From: Cytospora piceicola
Taxonomy: Eukaryota > Ascomycota > Sordariomycetes > Diaporthales > Cytosporaceae
Length of the DNA stretch: 64,000 nucleotides
Direction of reading: 5' to 3'
NCBI GenBank assembly: GCA_023375675.1
Contig: JALQBC010000017.1
Span: forward strand, 682,001-746,000
Positions 1-11,858 of the stretch are shown in pieces. A program made the position numbers and the translations under genes. How positions within the stretch are numbered: position 1 is the first letter of the stretch; each line of letters starts with the position of its first letter. The notes under the pieces were generated by a model. It was given only the letters and a program-made list of their open reading frames with translations. It made no database searches and was not told the origin of the DNA.

Positions 1-3000
1 GTTTGGAAACCTTGAACTTCTGGGGCCTTTGGAAGTGAATCGAATCGAACCTTGGGAAGCTGTACTGATGCCAGTACCTTGTATGTAGGTACCTAGGTAG
101 GTAGGTATTAATTGACGGTTGACAATTGGCCACTGTAGTTGACAGACAGGTCGACAGCACTGAGGCAGGCCACGGTGCTAAACTACATACCTACCTAGGT
201 ACCTAAGTAAGTACCTAAGAAGTAGGTACCTGGGTAGACCAACGTTAACCGCCGTTAAGAACAAGTAAGGAGGCTGCCAGTGCTGCCTAATAAGCACGTG
301 CCCGCCTGTTTCAGCATCTCGACTACTGGAACAAAACAAAACCAAACAAGACGAAACGAGACGAGACGAGCAAAATAGTACGAGTCCGGCACCGTCGATC
401 TTCCTCACTCATGAACCCGTCGACACTTGTCACTTCACTTCACGCATGCATCTCTGAACCTGTCAGCCTGTTCCAAATTTCCAGAGCCCACTCTTCTGCA
501 CATTGCACACATCTTCAAGCCTGTTCAGGTCTGTGCTGCACTGGGTGAACTGCGGCGCTCATCATTGACAGACTGCATGATGCACCTGCCCACAGGCCAT
601 TTTTAGGGAAAACCGCCATCAGCACCGGGCACACGACTCCTGCGCTATGACCCGTGGGCCATGATTAACATCTGATGCGAGACTGGAGATTGACCAACCT
701 CATATGACCAACCTCATCAGATCAAGATGGAGAATGGCGTTTCACCACCGCACGCAGAAACCGAACTCGACTGGAACCTCAGATCAACATAGACCACTGC
801 AATAACGCAGCGCAGTTACAGCCAGCTGAGCAGTCTGGCATTTGCGGTTCGTATCTGCAAACTTGCTGCTATTGACGCTATAGCCGGAATTTCCGCCTCG
901 AACTAGGCCAAAAGTATCTTTGTACGAAGCCAACACGCACAATAAACAGGGGAGACCTGCGGAACTGCGGCGCGCGCTGGCAGGAGGACGGGCCGGCCGT
1001 TGTTGACAGGCAATCAGCCTCCTCCCCACAAAAAAGTCATTTCCCCAGGAAGGACCATTCGTACCGGTGTCCCCAATCCTGAAGAACGGTGTCCACTATC
1101 GATAGACAGGGCCTGGGCTCATCCGACTGCCTGATAGCCTGAACTGCCTGACAGCCAAACCCTGCCGTACCCTCCTGCCAGGCTCATGGGGACAAAATGG
1201 GCCGGCGCTGGCGCTGGCGCTGGTATCATGGTGGCGGTTTGGTTTGGAACAATTCTGGGGTTCAAGTACCTACCTACCTACATAGGTAACGTTTCCCCAG
1301 ACCTGCAGAGTCAGCCAGCCATGGATAGCTGCCCAACAGACAGAAATTCCCCCCCACAGCGGAGATTCGCTCGCCGCCGCTGTCCGGCTTCTTCCCATCA
1401 ACAAAACGAGACAGTTCTCCGGGTTCAAATACCAGGGCTCAGGGAAAGGCACTACACAATGAGCTCCCTGGTAGAATCCCTGGTAGAATCTCTGGGGACG
1501 AGACCCTGCCGGACATCGCACGAGTTCATGACCAAGCCTATCATCTAATCAATTACCACCGCGCCGGTAAACTTTAGGGCGGATCGGCGTTGCTCAGGGG
1601 CTCCACGGTTTCTTAGACCACGTTGCGATTGGTCAGGGCACTTAGGCAAGGTCATCAAATAGCGTATCGGGGCCGCGGAAGCTGGCCAATGAATGAAGCA
1701 TGGCCCAACCTACGCAATGCAATTGAGTGATGGAAACGAAACACGCAACCGAATAAGCTCGGAACCCACACACAATACACAGAAACTGGGGCCAATAATT
1801 GAGAGCTGGGGGCAGGCTGCCAACAGAATTGGCACAGAAGAAGCAATGATCCGCCAGTGCCCAGCTCTGGAGGCCAACAGCCAGATGTGCCACTGGTCAC
1901 AGCTACATAGGATCTCCCGCCATGTCCACAAAAAACACATGCCTTCCACCGTCTCGGAGACATTTGCGATATCACTGACAGGAAGACAGGGCCCCATAGA
2001 CAGACCCATCATGCCCACATTTCCACGTTGTCCCCCGGTTTTCCTGAACCCCTCAAGACCCCCCCGCGGGTACGTACTGGGCACAGCACATTGCACTTCC
2101 CTATTTCAGGAGATTTCGTCAAGGCTACCATTATCTCCTTGCGACTCATTTTGCCATCGAGTCGCACACGTCGATCGGTCAGAAAGGTGATGAGGACTCA
2201 TGGCAGGCCGTCGACTACACATTATAGTAGATGTGTTGATCATGATTGATTATTGTCCAGATCCCTGTTTGTGCTTATTCGGCTTGCCCTGCCGAGTGCG
2301 AACAATCGATCGATCATCTTACTCTCTTCGCTTCTCTTCTCTTCTCTTCAGGGGCCTCTGCAACCTAAAAAACAAACCCCTTATCAGCTGCAGGACGGAC
2401 ATGCAGCCGGCTTGGTACTCTCCTGCTTCCGCCGCCCTCGGCTCAGATTTTAGCCTTATCGGGACCCTTGCGCCCGTCCTTGACAGATCCCCGTCCTTCA
2501 GATTCCATAAAAGAGAAGAGGTCCCGCTGCGTTGAATTTGGGCGCGTGGCAAGCGAGCGAGAATGAAATGGACCCGGCTGTCGCTCACCATTTCCACCAG
2601 CAACCCTTCACAAACTCGCCAGACCACAGCGAACTGCATGCGGCAACAGGTACCAGTCAAGGCGATGAAGTAAGGGGCATCGAGGAGGCGGGTTATACAG
2701 ACTGAGGCGTGCATGAGGGCGGAAAAGCAACAAAACACCCATATAGCTGCGACCCCGCCGGCCTGACGAGCTCCGTCTGCCCAATCTGCAAACTATACAG
2801 CCTGGTCGGTCAACACTTTCGCTTACCTGTCCTGCCTCTGAGCTTTTCTTGACGTTTACTCGCATGTTCGTGGCTTCGGATAGCCTCGAACAGAACTCCA
2901 TCCGACTCATTCTACGGTTGATTGTCCAAACAGTTCCGCCCTACCACGCGCTAACCTTGCTCGTTGCAGGACAGCAGTTGGCTCCCGCACGGTAACGAAC

Positions 3001-3260
3001 GGCCCTCGCTCGACCGTACGAGGCCACTACGACCCGGTCCCGAATCAGGTCTCAGATACAACGCCGGTATAAACGACTCCGTGGTTCAGTCTTGCCTGTT
3101 TAGGTATCGGTAAACACCCGGCGAGCTCCCAACACCAGCCGACGATCATTACGCCAATTTGTTATCATACCAATGGACGTTGGACGGACAGTTTATCGAT
3201 AACCCCTCCCACCCGATTTGCGAGTTCCTCCCGCCCGGTTCAAGTGATATAGAGGTAGCA
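1..3260. other. Intergenic / 5' leader region, no supported gene
   Basis: No open frame here looks like a protein; all are short and of mixed low-complexity composition. Simple palindromic TAGGTACC/CCTACCTA runs occur near 84-109, 184-235 and 1265-1285. A pyrimidine-rich tract (CTTCTCTTCTCTTC) at about 2326-2351 and the long open-ended region before 3261 probably form promoter and 5' UTR of the next gene, possibly with a leader intron. No tRNA or rRNA was seen. Confidence 0.6.
84..235. repeat. Dispersed TAGGTACC / CCTACCTAGG simple sequence (two runs)
   Basis: Runs of TAGG/TACC tetramers at about 84-109 and 184-235 form partly palindromic tracts. The same motif family recurs near 1265, 10094, 10440, 10590, 13876 and 56760, always outside coding sequence. 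Confidence 0.7.
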
Positions 3261-6200
3261 ATGTCGGGACGTAGTGCGCATGTGCGCAAGAAAATTACCG
3301 AGCCAAAAATCGGCGATGGGCGCAACAAATCCTCCAATAGTATTGGCGGCGTTTCCAGTCACGATGATCTTCCCACGCCTCCTTTCGGCCCGTCTAGGCA
3401 GGATGTAATGGGGGCGCCGACTGCCAATCCCCGCGTACTCAGATCCGCGTCGGACCAAGCGCGGGACGGTGATGCCTCATCAATACAAGGCAGTCTGAGT
3501 AGCGACAGCGTCGATGGACGGAGAGGCAGTCAGAGCCACCATAACCGTCCTCTGGATGACTTTGCCTATGCCAGGGCGAGGAAGCCCACCATCAAGTCGG
3601 AGGACATGTCAGGCATCACCAAATCAGGGATGCGGAGTGCGATGGACAACAAGAGTGAGCAGGTGCGCAAGGGCATTGCAAAGGCATTCGCGTTCGGGAG
3701 CAAAAAGGGCAAGCGTGGGGACATGGAGAAGACCTTTGATATTAGGCCCGAGTCTGCGGCCACAATGCGCCCAGGGCCCCCATCACATACGCAGTCATAC
3801 TCGAGCGAGCCACAGATGCCCCCGGTCGATGAGCTCAACCAGCCGCACTACCCTCTTCCGCACCCTACCTACGACCAACAGTGGGGCCCAGCCATGGGAC
3901 CAGCTTCCCCACCACCGTTGGCGAAACTGCCTCCATTACCACCATTGGCAACGGCGCCCCAGATCAAGCGATGGATAGGGACAGGCAGGCCAGTGCAGCG
4001 TTGGAACAAACTACGCAAAGATCCCGAGCTTTGGGATCCTAATGGTGATGTCCTGATTTACTTGGGACACCGGGGGCAGGAACCGCGCCCACACCCGTCT
4101 TTCCGTCTCTCATCTCACGTGATTGAAGCGACGGAGTCTCGAATCCTCGTGACGATGCTACGTGAAGGATCGACCGAGGACGACGCTGGCCTCCCGCCCT
4201 CCCCGCTAGGCGCGCCGGTGATAATGCTCCCTCGACCAAACAGCCTATCAGCTGTTGGGCGGGCTCCGGTCCCTGGGCATCACTTCCAAACCGGCATGCC
4301 GAGCAATGAGCAGCCCACACCACCGCTATCTGAAGATACTAACCTTGCAGACGCGGATGGCCAAATCAGTTACGAGATGTTCTTCCCGCCACCCTCAAAT
4401 GCCAGCAAAACCGACCAACTGCGGCATAATATTACTACTCGCAACGTCTTCGCGCTCCTCTGCCACGCCTCTCTGGTGGGCTTGTCCCTTTACCAGGCGC
4501 TCACCGATCTCCACGCGCGCATGGAGCAATACATGACACAAGCGGATACCGACAACCTATTCACAACCATCAGCTACCTGAGCGCCCGAGGCATCGACGA
4601 CGTGCGAGACGACGCCGAGACAGCTATCAGCCTCCTGGCCTGGGCTGAAGACCCCAGGGTGCGATGGGAAGAAGGCTGGCGGGAGTGTTTCTTCCATGCG
4701 GCTGGCATGTATGGGGGCATCAAGGAGCGCTCCATAATAGAGTCTTCTGCCGACTTCAAAAGGATAAGCCCCATCTCCCGTGCTCTGTTGGACAGGGCGA
4801 GCTTGGAGATGCACCTGCGTGTCCAGTCGGCCGAGGAGCGCCTGGCTGCGTTCTCGTTCGAAGATATGTGGCCGCCATCGTTCTTGATGATGTCTCCCAT
4901 TTCGGGAGGTCCATCCAGGGCGAGCCCAGCAAAGGAGAGTGCGGATCGATTGCAGCGGTTCTTTTTGGAGCATTACCGTGCTGTGTATGGCGGTCGCTGG
5001 CCGCCTCCGCCACCTGGACGTGCAGCTTCACCCGTGGATGGAGACGAACCGCTATGGCTCACACGGACAGTAACCCAGACGCTGCAGAAGGGCTTCGGTG
5101 CGTTGTATGAGTACCTCGTCAACCGTGACATAGTATGGGATGGCTCTGAGACACGATCCTCGCGGAAATGGCTCATGGTTTCGGAAAGCGGAAACAAGGC
5201 CTTCGACGCGGATACCGTCGACCTACCGATGACGGACCTGCTGATCGAGTTTGACAACAAGCAGAGGTACCCTCACATACCTCACCCGTACCCGCTTGTG
5301 CCCGAGTCGATTGAGCCATCTGGCGCAACGAATACGGGTGCCAATGGAGACAACGCCAAGGGCTTGCTGAAACGAGGCAAGACAATGTTCGAAGGTGCGG
5401 GGACTTCCCAACGCTCAAGTGCCACAGAACGGCGCGTGCAGCTGGCATATACCGAGTCCAGCAACATCTACACTCTAGGAAGCGACTTTACCCAGTCAGA
5501 TCTCATTGATGCATTCGTCAAGTTCGAAAAGCGTGACCACATCGGCGAAGTCGACCCCAGCCTGGCGCGGAGAGGACGATGGATCCTCATCTACGGTATC
5601 CTTCAGACGCTGGCCAGCATCTCGGTCGATGCACCCAACGTTCGGTACACCGAGGGTGTCTCATACCACCTGGACCCCCGGCTCAAGGGAGCGCGGATCC
5701 CGCCATGGACCAAGAACAGCAAGCACTCGAGCCAGGCGGGTCAAGATGAAGCCCGCCACGAGCTGTCATACTGCTGGATAGCGCCACAGTTCTGGCGCAG
5801 CAGCGACGACACGGCCAGCTCGGACGGCGGCACAGACAGGGACAGCCAGGCCTTTAGCGACACCAACATCAACCACATCAACCACATCAGCCCGCCGACC
5901 GACCTCAGACGCGGCTTCGGCGCCACCCACCCTCCACCCCCCGTCAGCTTCCGCGGCCCGCCCACGAACCACCACATGCCGGCCAGCAGGTCGCTGTACT
6001 CGTCCGGGAGCCGCATGTCCGGGAACAGCTTCGCGCCGACCTTCGGGTACCCGGCCAGCGTCACGTCGTACGACGCCCAGAGCGACGCGGGCTCGTCGTG
6101 GAAGCCCCCGCCCACCAACTCCCCCCCTGCGGCGCCGGCCGCTGGTGGTGGCGGCCTCCCCCGGAGGAAGTCGAACAAGAACGGCGGGTACCCCGGCGGC

Positions 6201-6644
6201 AACCTGAGGCTGAGCACGGCGACGTCGGGCTCGGGGAGCCGCAGGGGCGCCGCGACGTCGAGCCTCGCTTCGTCGCGCGTGGACGAGGAGGAAGACGGGG
6301 AGTGGGCCATCAAGGCGGCGTACGAGCGGGCCATGATGCACGGCGCCGCGGCGGCGGGGAGCCCCGTCGGCGGGAGGGCGAGGGGCAACAGCAAGCCCTC
6401 GGCGCGCAACTCGCTGTGCCCGGAGGACTCGTCCTCGAGGCCCGGGAGCTTCGGGGTGGAGGAGGAGGGCGATGAGGACGGGGCCGAGGAGGAGGAGGAG
6501 GAGGAGGAGGCTGGCAGCGGCAGCAGTGGTGGCCGGAGCAGGAACGGCCGGCCGCTGCTGAGTCTAAGCCCGAGCGAGACGGACAGCGTCGCGCCGGCGT
6601 TCAAGGACTTTGATGACTTGGACGTGGATGATATCATGCCTTAA
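3261..6644 (+). CDS. Large disordered DUF8004-like fungal protein
   Basis: Single exon coding 1127 residues from the first in-frame ATG at 3261; the frame stays open about 34 codons upstream but without an ATG. The N-terminal ~230 residues are Ser/Pro-rich and basic, with a KKGKRG stretch. A folded core follows from about residue 240, opening with RWIGTGRPVQRWNKLRKD and DPNGDVLIYLG and running to about residue 850. This resembles the fungal DUF8004 family, which I recall from memory. The last ~250 residues are low complexity: Gly/Ser runs and a poly-Glu tract encoded by GAG repeats at about 6484-6512. No membrane segment, signal peptide or catalytic motif is visible. Function unknown; a cytoplasmic or cell-cortex scaffold is only a guess. 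Confidence 0.85.
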   Translation: MSGRSAHVRKKITEPKIGDGRNKSSNSIGGVSSHDDLPTPPFGPSRQDVMGAPTANPRVLRSASDQARDGDASSIQGSLSSDSVDGRRGSQSHHNRPLDDFAYARARKPTIKSEDMSGITKSGMRSAMDNKSEQVRKGIAKAFAFGSKKGKRGDMEKTFDIRPESAATMRPGPPSHTQSYSSEPQMPPVDELNQPHYPLPHPTYDQQWGPAMGPASPPPLAKLPPLPPLATAPQIKRWIGTGRPVQRWNKLRKDPELWDPNGDVLIYLGHRGQEPRPHPSFRLSSHVIEATESRILVTMLREGSTEDDAGLPPSPLGAPVIMLPRPNSLSAVGRAPVPGHHFQTGMPSNEQPTPPLSEDTNLADADGQISYEMFFPPPSNASKTDQLRHNITTRNVFALLCHASLVGLSLYQALTDLHARMEQYMTQADTDNLFTTISYLSARGIDDVRDDAETAISLLAWAEDPRVRWEEGWRECFFHAAGMYGGIKERSIIESSADFKRISPISRALLDRASLEMHLRVQSAEERLAAFSFEDMWPPSFLMMSPISGGPSRASPAKESADRLQRFFLEHYRAVYGGRWPPPPPGRAASPVDGDEPLWLTRTVTQTLQKGFGALYEYLVNRDIVWDGSETRSSRKWLMVSESGNKAFDADTVDLPMTDLLIEFDNKQRYPHIPHPYPLVPESIEPSGATNTGANGDNAKGLLKRGKTMFEGAGTSQRSSATERRVQLAYTESSNIYTLGSDFTQSDLIDAFVKFEKRDHIGEVDPSLARRGRWILIYGILQTLASISVDAPNVRYTEGVSYHLDPRLKGARIPPWTKNSKHSSQAGQDEARHELSYCWIAPQFWRSSDDTASSDGGTDRDSQAFSDTNINHINHISPPTDLRRGFGATHPPPPVSFRGPPTNHHMPASRSLYSSGSRMSGNSFAPTFGYPASVTSYDAQSDAGSSWKPPPTNSPPAAPAAGGGGLPRRKSNKNGGYPGGNLRLSTATSGSGSRRGAATSSLASSRVDEEEDGEWAIKAAYERAMMHGAAAAGSPVGGRARGNSKPSARNSLCPEDSSSRPGSFGVEEEGDEDGAEEEEEEEEAGSGSSGGRSRNGRPLLSLSPSETDSVAPAFKDFDDLDVDDIMP

Positions 6645-7619
6645 ATGGGCGGGGAGGGTCAACGGACGGGGGACGTTGACTGGTGCCGGGCGGCCTTTGA
6701 TCACCGTCTGGATTCCAGCCGGAGTCTGTTTCCGGCGGAGGGCCTTTTTTCTTCTTCTTTCCTCCTGGCCCTGCCTTTTTTCTCCTACTCTTAATCGGGG
6801 TATATCTCGGATGCAATCTTAGGGGCTTTGGAAAAATACGCCTACCCCCTCTCCCCCACACAGACGGCAGGGGGGACATTTTATGACTGGGCATCTCTGC
6901 TTGGAGATTTATATATCTTCCAGGTTGGAGAGAAGATAAGTACTTCAAGTATGGGCACTGATGTTTGTTTTCTTTTGTAATCAGCGCTTCTGGTCTGGTG
7001 ACCTATATGTTCCTTTTGAAAGCATCGGTGTTGTGTCGTTTGGTCTCCATGTAGTCGACAGGCTTCTGGGACGGGAAGAGATTCTGGTATTTTTAACGAA
7101 TGATTACCACTACCTACCAGGGTATTATATGATAAATTAATAAAACGGAACGTGGTGTTGATGACATCGCTGGTGCCACGAATATTGGATATCATAAAAC
7201 AAATTCGATACACGTGCAGTACAAAGCTCTACCTCTTTTGTTGCTCGGTGCCCCTGAACTAACTGATATTTTCCCTCCTGAACCAACACAAACTTGGCAG
7301 CCAATGCTCTTATGTGCCATTGCGGCGCAGCTCACCTTGCGGGCGAATTGCCGCACTGGAGAACTGAGGCTGTGGGTCCAGGATCCCCATATTGAACATC
7401 ACCCACTCGGGGAGGGATCATTGCCAACGTCCAATGGAATAGTGCGAGCCCCTGGCGGAACCCATCAGTGATTGCAGAACTCGGCAGATCGCTGCTAGAA
7501 GAGACCCATCCAGCAGCCAACAGTACACATATCAAAGCATGTCCGTATCCGTGAAGAAAGATCGGCCGGCTCTCTTCTTGAACATTTCAGAGCCCATGAC
7601 TCCGGGCTAGGTCGTCAAC
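6645..7619. other. Intergenic spacer, no gene seen
   Basis: 3' flank of the DUF8004-like gene followed by the upstream region of the metallo-hydrolase. The sequence becomes AT-rich around 7080-7210. Short open frames here have no family resemblance. Confidence 0.6.
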
Positions 7620-8944
7620 ATGCGCGCCTTTGACTACCTCACCAGGTTTTGTCGCCTTTTAACAGGGGTTTTTACTGCACGGTCTCATCGCATCGCACGT
7701 CTGCCTGCTATGACTTCTACGTACACCTGCACCGTGTCCACGGAGCCTGGCAAGGCCCCAGAAGATGCCAAGGCGCATCATGTCAAGGACAAGAACGGAA
7801 GGCTTGTCTCCTTTGAGAATCCTCACCCGTCATTCGGCATCTTCAGGGACCTTACATTCGTACAGGGACTGTCCATGTTCTTCCGGTATGTAGACCGCTC
7901 AATAGACCCGCGGGATGTATTCCTAACCGGCCACGACTCCCCAGCAATCGCCTCGCAGGCAGGCTCCCCGTGCCGGACACGTCCAACGCCAACATCCCCA
8001 CCGTCAAGCCGACATTCGCACCAGCCCGCGGGGCCAGCAGCAGCCTCCGCGCGACGTGGTTGGGCCATGCAACCTACCTCGTCGAGTTCCCATCTGGGTT
8101 CCGCGCACTCTTCGACCCGGTCTTCGAGGAGCGCTACAGTGCCCTGGGGCCTAAGCGGTACACGCCCGCTGCCTGCCAGCCGGGCGACCTCCCGGAGATC
8201 GACGCCGTCTTCATTAGCCACAACCACCACGACCACCTCTCGGAGCCCAGCGTGAGGGAGCTGGCCGGCAGGTTTCCCGGCCTCCACTTCTTCGTCGGTC
8301 ATGGTCTGGCCAAGTGGTTCCGGGGCTGCGGCATCACGGCGGTGACGGAGATGGACTGGTGGGACGATGCTGAGGTGGAACTGCAGAAGACGCCAGGCTC
8401 CAAGACCGGTCCGGACGACAAAGAAGGTCACAAGGCCCCAGAGCAGATCAAGGCCCGGGTGTCATGTCTGCCCAGTCAGCACGGCTCGCTGAGGACCGGG
8501 TTCGACTACGGACACACACTGTGGGCATCTTGGTCCATAGCCTCGGGCGGCAAGTCCGTCTGGTTTGCCGGCGATACTGGCTACCGATGTGTACCAGAGG
8601 GTATGGAAGAACTCGGGCCGGGCTTCGACGAGCTGCCGCGGAACCCGCAGTTCGCGCAGATCGGGGACCTCCGCGGGCCGTTCGACGCGGGCCTCATCCC
8701 GATCGGGGCGTACCACCCGCGCTTCATGTACAGCGGGGTGCACGCGAGCCCGCTCGACGCCGTCGAGATCTCCCGGGACGCCGGGTGCAGGAGGGCGGTG
8801 GGGATGCACTGGGGCGCGTTCGCGCTCACGAGCGAGGGTCCCGGGCAGCCGCCCGAGGACCTGAGGGCGGCGCTGAGGTGGAAGGGGGTCGCGGAGAGGG
8901 GGGTGTTTGATGTCTGTGCCGTGGGGGAGAGTCTGGAGTTTTGA
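7620..8944 (+). CDS. NAPE-PLD/Fmp30-like metallo-beta-lactamase-fold hydrolase
   Basis: Two exons, 7620..7885 and 7963..8944; the 77-nt intron keeps frame and joins FFR to LPVPDTSN. Product about 415 residues. A metal-binding HNHHDHLSEP motif (HxHxDH type) follows the strand FISHN. Later ligands include FAGDTGY and MHWGAF. The layout TWLGHATYLVEF, metal motif, AGDTGY, HPRFMYSG matches N-acyl-phosphatidylethanolamine phospholipase D, whose yeast relative Fmp30 is mitochondrial. Family role: hydrolysis of NAPE to N-acylethanolamine and phosphatidic acid. The first ~30 residues are basic and Ser/Arg-rich, compatible with a mitochondrial presequence; an alternative start is the ATG at 7710. Substrate is inferred from family only. 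Confidence 0.85.
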
Positions 8945-9403
8945 GGGGGCCTGACAGACACTGAGGATGATATGTATATGTGATTAGGTTAAGGCGTTGG
9001 CATTGGTGTGTGTCTCTTGTGTGCGTTTCTGTCGCAGGGTTGGACCCAATGAATGGATTTGTGTATGCTGAGTGATGACTTCATCGTGGCTGGGTTGTGA
9101 GGTTAGCTGCAGGAACGTCGGAAGGGTGTGTGTGAGAAGTATCGAGAGAGGTGTGTGTGGGAGTGGTGAGAGTGACTGTCTCCAGGGTTTGTTTATTTAT
9201 TTAGATCCCTGTCAGGGTTCCCCAGCCAGGTTCCATTCCCAGCCTCCCGCCCTAGAACCCCCCCTGCAACATTTAGGCTAGTGGGGCCCTGCTGCCCTGT
9301 TGTAGGGGTGGAACCTTGGGCCTACACTAGCGTACACAGCGACACGTTTCTTTTTCCAGCCCCGCGGATTTTGTTTTATTTTGGATTCGGGCTTGTTGTT
9401 GGT

Positions 9404-9455
9404 GGGGTCTTAAGGGGTCTTAAGGCGTCTTAAGGCGACTCAAGGCGACTCAAGG
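9404..9455. repeat. Short tandem repeat, ~10-nt unit (GGTCTTAAGG / GCGACTCAAG)
   Basis: About five consecutive 10-11-nt units shift gradually from GGGGTCTTAA to GGCGACTCAA. Non-coding. Confidence 0.7.
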
Positions 9456-9633
9456 TGGGATTTAGGCTCACATCATCAGTTGACGGCGTGAACGGGAACA
9501 GGAACAGGAACGGGAACGGGAGATCGGGAACGGAACGTGGGGACAGGAACAACAGTTCACAGTTCAACGGTGGAAGGTCAACACCACTTTACTTTCAATG
9601 CGTCAATCTCCCTTTTCACTGGGCTGATTGGTA

Positions 9634-9683
9634 AGAAAGGAAAGAGAAAAGAAAAGAAAAGAAAAGAAAAGAAAAAGAAAGAT
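9634..9683. repeat. (GAAAA)n microsatellite
   Basis: Purine tract with about seven GAAAA units flanked by imperfect GAAAG units. Confidence 0.85.
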
Positions 9684-10807
9684 GAGATCTCGTCTGACAA
9701 GCCAACTCAAGGTACATCCATCTGTATTCTCTATCGGAGTGGTGTCCCGGATTTTCAGGGCAACGGTTATTACAGTAATTATGTAGCAACGGTGCGGAAC
9801 AGCTGGTTCGAAACGGTGATCGGCGACGTCATACGCAGGACAGACAGGACAGTACAGGGGCTGGTGCACTGATTGGCTGCACTGATTTACAGTACTTACT
9901 GCACCTACTTTACAGTATCGACAGTATCTACAGTACCCACTGCCACCTATCGTTCAGGCCATTGTAGGGCTTGAGCTGAGCCTTTGCAGTAAAGAGAACC
10001 TGAGTAGTATACAACAGTCTAGCTTCCCCCAATGACCTAACATCAGTACTTGAGGAATAAAATGGAGGCAGACGTCTTGCTTGCATGCATGCTGCAGTAC
10101 CTACCTGGTTAGGTTATTAGTTGGTGTAGGTCAGTCAGGTCCAAGAGGTTCGAGAGAAGAAGAAGAGAAGCAGGACGGACTGCATCTTGCATAAAACTGG
10201 GCACCACCACCACCATCTCATCCTTACCAGCCACCTGCAACCACATCTCCATCTCCATAATTCTCTGGCCCAGCAAGGCAGGAAGCAGGAAGCAGCAGTC
10301 AATACCTGGGTGAGGTTCGGTAGCTAGGTAGCTACATACATAAATATCTTTTGCCCAGCCATCCGACCAAGCTCGCACACCTTGTTCTGTCTGTGCCTTT
10401 TCGGTTGTTTTCCCTATTCCTCCTTTCCTCTCTATCTATCTACCTAAGTACCTGAGTAGGTATCTATCCTTGTTGTCTAGGCTCACTGCTGCAAACAAAT
10501 ACAACAACAACCAGCCGCAGCGGCCAACTTGCGCGACCAAGCGACCAACGCCCACGCCTGCCACCAAGCACACACCAGAGTAATCACCTAGGTAGGTACC
10601 TACGCCGGTACCTACGCCCGGAATAGCTGGCTGGTGTGCTCGTTCGTCATCCTGCAGCTGAGCAGTGCGACTCCTCTTCCTGCCAGATCCAATCCCAATC
10701 CCAATCCCAATTCCGATCGTTCCTATTCGCGCCAGAGCTTAAATACAATCCGACGAGAACCCCTCGCAGTTCCTGGTTTTGCAAGGCCGAACCAAACCCC
10801 AAATCCT

Positions 10808-10860
10808 AAGTCCAAGTCGAAGTTGAAGTCGAAGTCAGAGTCGAAGTCAGAGTCCAAGTC
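10808..10860. repeat. (AAGTCG/AAGTCC/AGAGTC)n hexanucleotide repeat in 5' UTR
   Basis: About nine hexanucleotide units end some 44 nt before the start codon of the MARVEL-like gene; a CCAATC run lies at about 10690-10712. Probably untranslated leader. Confidence 0.75.
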
Positions 10861-10903
10861 ATAGCCACAGCAGCATTGAGACAACACAGACAACTCAATC
10901 AAG

Positions 10904-11858
10904 ATGGCGTTCATATTCACGATCGGTTTCATCTTTTGGCGATTCCTGGAGATCCTAACTCTGGTGAGCAATTCATTCCACTCCCATCTTCCGTCTTCCG
11001 CCTACCGAGCTCCTTTCCCATGGCACCCGGCGCATTCGGTCCGTCCATCTCGTCGCATCGCACCGGACGGGAATGCGCCCGTCGTGAGAACGGAGGGAGA
11101 GAGCGTGTGTGTGTACCCGCGATAAGAATCCCCGGCTAACACGAGCACCTCGCGTGCACTGTAACAGATCCCCACCATGGGAATGCTGGCCTACTTCGTC
11201 CACGGCTACGCCAACGCCAACCTCCTCACACCCGACTACATCTTGATATTATTCATAGTGTCAGTCCTGGCTCTAGCATGGGCCATTGCCACCCTCTTCT
11301 CCTACCACAGGAGCAGCTCCAACGCCGCCTTCGTCGCCGTTATTGACATAGGTACGCACCACGCACATTACACAGCCATCACTGCGGCGCAACCTTCTCT
11401 TTCTCCATTTTCTGCTTTCCAATTACTGACACAGCACCGTTTCCCCTCCAGGCTTCGTCGGCGCGTTCATAGCAGGAGTCTACTACCTCCGCTGGATCGG
11501 CGGCGCCAACTGCACCAACATCGCCTACGGCAGCCAGTACGACGTGGACCTGGGCTTCTTCGGCAGCTTCAACGGCAACGGGGTGTCCGTCAGCACCAAC
11601 AAGACGTGCGCCATGCTCAAGGCCTGCTTCGCCTTCGGCATCATGAACTGCATCTTCTTCTTCCTCACCGCCGTCCTGGCCTGGTTCCACGGCAACAGGG
11701 CCCCCGCCGGCGCCGGCGCCGGCAAGGACTCGCGGTACTACCGCGAGACCCACTACGCGCGCCGCGGCCACCGCAGGAGGAGCTCCAGCAGCCGCCACGG
11801 CGGCGGCGGCAGCAGGCGCGGCTCCACCTCGCACTCGCACCGCCGGGTCTATGTCTAG
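10904..11858 (+). CDS. Four-TM MARVEL-like membrane protein
   Basis: Three exons, 10904..10963, 11168..11351 and 11452..11858 (introns 204 and 100 nt), giving 216 residues. Four hydrophobic segments lie at roughly 2-30 (FIFTIGFIFWRFLEILTL then MGMLAYFVHGY), 40-62 (ILILFIVSVLALAWAIATLF), 73-92 and 125-152 (FAFGIMNCIFFFLTAVLAW). The loop before TM4 carries cysteines and NCT/NKT sequons. The tail is short and basic with Arg/Ser/Gly/His runs, so cytosolic. The topology fits fungal MARVEL-domain proteins (Nce102-like relatives), which act in plasma-membrane organisation. Partner and exact role cannot be read from sequence. Confidence 0.85.

Larger units (their letters stand above)
8945..10903. other. 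Long intergenic region with microsatellites
   Basis: No gene recognised. It holds several short tandem repeats (listed separately), CAGTA-rich stretches near 9890-9950 and TAGGTACC-type runs near 10094, 10440 and 10590. The last ~250 nt are probably the 5' UTR of the MARVEL-like gene. Confidence 0.6.

Noticed and set aside
1405..1450. GGTTCAAATACC resembling a tRNA T-loop
   Set aside because: Flanking bases do not form the T-stem and no acceptor or anticodon arms are present.
1186..2535. Several 80-165-codon frames in the first 2.5 kb
   Set aside because: Overlapping frames on both strands with no motifs, consistent splice signals or codon bias.
5741..6637. 298-codon minus-strand frame opposite the DUF8004-like gene
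   Set aside because: Serine/proline-rich mirror of the low-complexity tail, with no family resemblance.
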